Source of the DNA: Paenibacillus oryzae
GTDB taxonomy: Bacteria; Bacillota; Bacilli; Paenibacillales; Paenibacillaceae
DNA: 64,000 bases
Reading direction: 5' to 3'
Assembly (NCBI RefSeq): GCF_001675045.1
Contig: NZ_LYPA01000065.1
Location: 62,001 to 126,000 of the forward strand
Shown: positions 63,746 to 64,000 of the stretch, piece by piece
How the letters are laid out: the number at the start of each line of letters is the position of its first letter
Position numbering within the stretch: the stretch's first letter is position 1
Translations under genes and position numbers: made by a program
Notes under the pieces: model-generated
The model's input: only the letters and a program-made list of their open reading frames with translations
Told to the model about the DNA's origin: nothing
Database searches by the model: none

Positions 63746-64000
63746 ATGGCAAAAAAGCAGTTTAAGGCGGAATCCAAGCGTTTGCTGGAGATGATGATCA
63801 ACTCCATTTACACTCAAAAGGAAATTTTTCTGAGGGAGCTTGTATCCAACGCCAGCGATGCGATCGACAAAATTTATTACAAAGCGCTGACGGACGACAG
63901 CCTTGTGTTTAATAAAGAGGACTTTTACATCAAGCTTTCTGTCGATAAGGCCAACCGTACGCTTACGCTTACCGATACAGGCATAGGCATGACGCAGGAA
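63746..64000 (+). CDS. htpG: Molecular chaperone HtpG (Hsp90), 5' part
   Basis: The first 85 residues are visible; the gene runs off the right edge. The N-terminal ATP-binding domain is clear: '[21 protein letters not shown]', '[12 protein letters not shown]' (the Asn and Asp that bind magnesium-ATP) and 'DTGIGMT'. AAAGGAAGGGG precedes the ATG. A perfect CIRCE element in the leader places it under HrcA. Confidence 0.97.
   Translation, partial: MAKKQFKAESKRLLEMMINSIYTQKEIFLRELVSNASDAIDKIYYKALTDDSLVFNKEDFYIKLSVDKANRTLTLTDTGIGMTQE

Overview
The window looks like a chromosomal segment of a Gram-positive, low-to-mid GC member of the Bacillales, most probably Paenibacillus or a close relative. This rests on the gene content: a YesM/YesN-type two-component system beside a sugar ABC importer, many AraC-type regulators, GH127 and GH94 carbohydrate enzymes, a C30-carotenoid tail-end gene set, B. 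subtilis-type operators (AdhR, CIRCE, a YtrA-like palindrome, a cre match), and strong AGGAGG ribosome sites with frequent TTG/GTG starts. I see no rRNA, tRNA, CRISPR, prophage or intact transposase. Species identity is an inference.

Layout. 1-3.1 kb: the 3' part of a STAND-like ATPase with a C-terminal helix-turn-helix, then a membrane PAS-GGDEF protein. 3.2-9.8 kb: a GntR(YtrA)-ABC operon, a divergent LolD/MacB-type ABC pair, and an MFS transporter. 9.8-15.6 kb: a sugar ABC importer with its YesM/YesN regulators. 15.7-17.6 kb: a P1B-4 metal-efflux ATPase whose upstream region carries Fur-like palindromes. 18-25.8 kb: a 1057-residue hybrid kinase with two kinase cores, an AraC/GH127 divergent pair, a foldback element and an AraC-GyrI regulator. 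26-28.7 kb: a YhgE/Pip membrane protein with regular 17- and 18-residue repeats.

28.8-36.9 kb: an AraC regulator divergent from a nucleoside-uptake operon (BMP lipoprotein, ATPase, two permeases) that continues into a nucleoside hydrolase and an ADP-ribosylglycohydrolase. 37.3-40.5 kb: carotenoid desaturase/oxidase, acyltransferase and glycosyltransferase. 40.6-47.9 kb: a cyclase-family enzyme, a secreted propeller-like protein, a MerR/aldo-keto reductase divergent pair separated by two tandem 184-nt repeats, a glutathione peroxidase, a MerR remnant and an orphan GHKL kinase. 48-51.4 kb: a response regulator-ABC-permease-kinase cassette. 51.4-55.9 kb: DUF4097/TetR and a cyclic-nucleotide-binding/SLC13 fusion. 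56-64 kb: GH94 enzyme, PucR/CdaR-type regulator, 7TM GGDEF protein, chemoreceptor, and the start of htpG behind a perfect CIRCE operator.

The most notable structure is at 43,924-44,308. Two 184-nt direct repeats lie in the predicted 5' leader of the aldo-keto reductase, downstream of an AdhR-like promoter with a 19-bp spacer. Comparing the two copies shows compensatory changes in three separate stems, which supports a selected RNA fold. The 15-nt boundary motif of the array also occurs alone at 30,941, inside the nucleoside-uptake operon. I cannot match this element to a named RNA family from memory.
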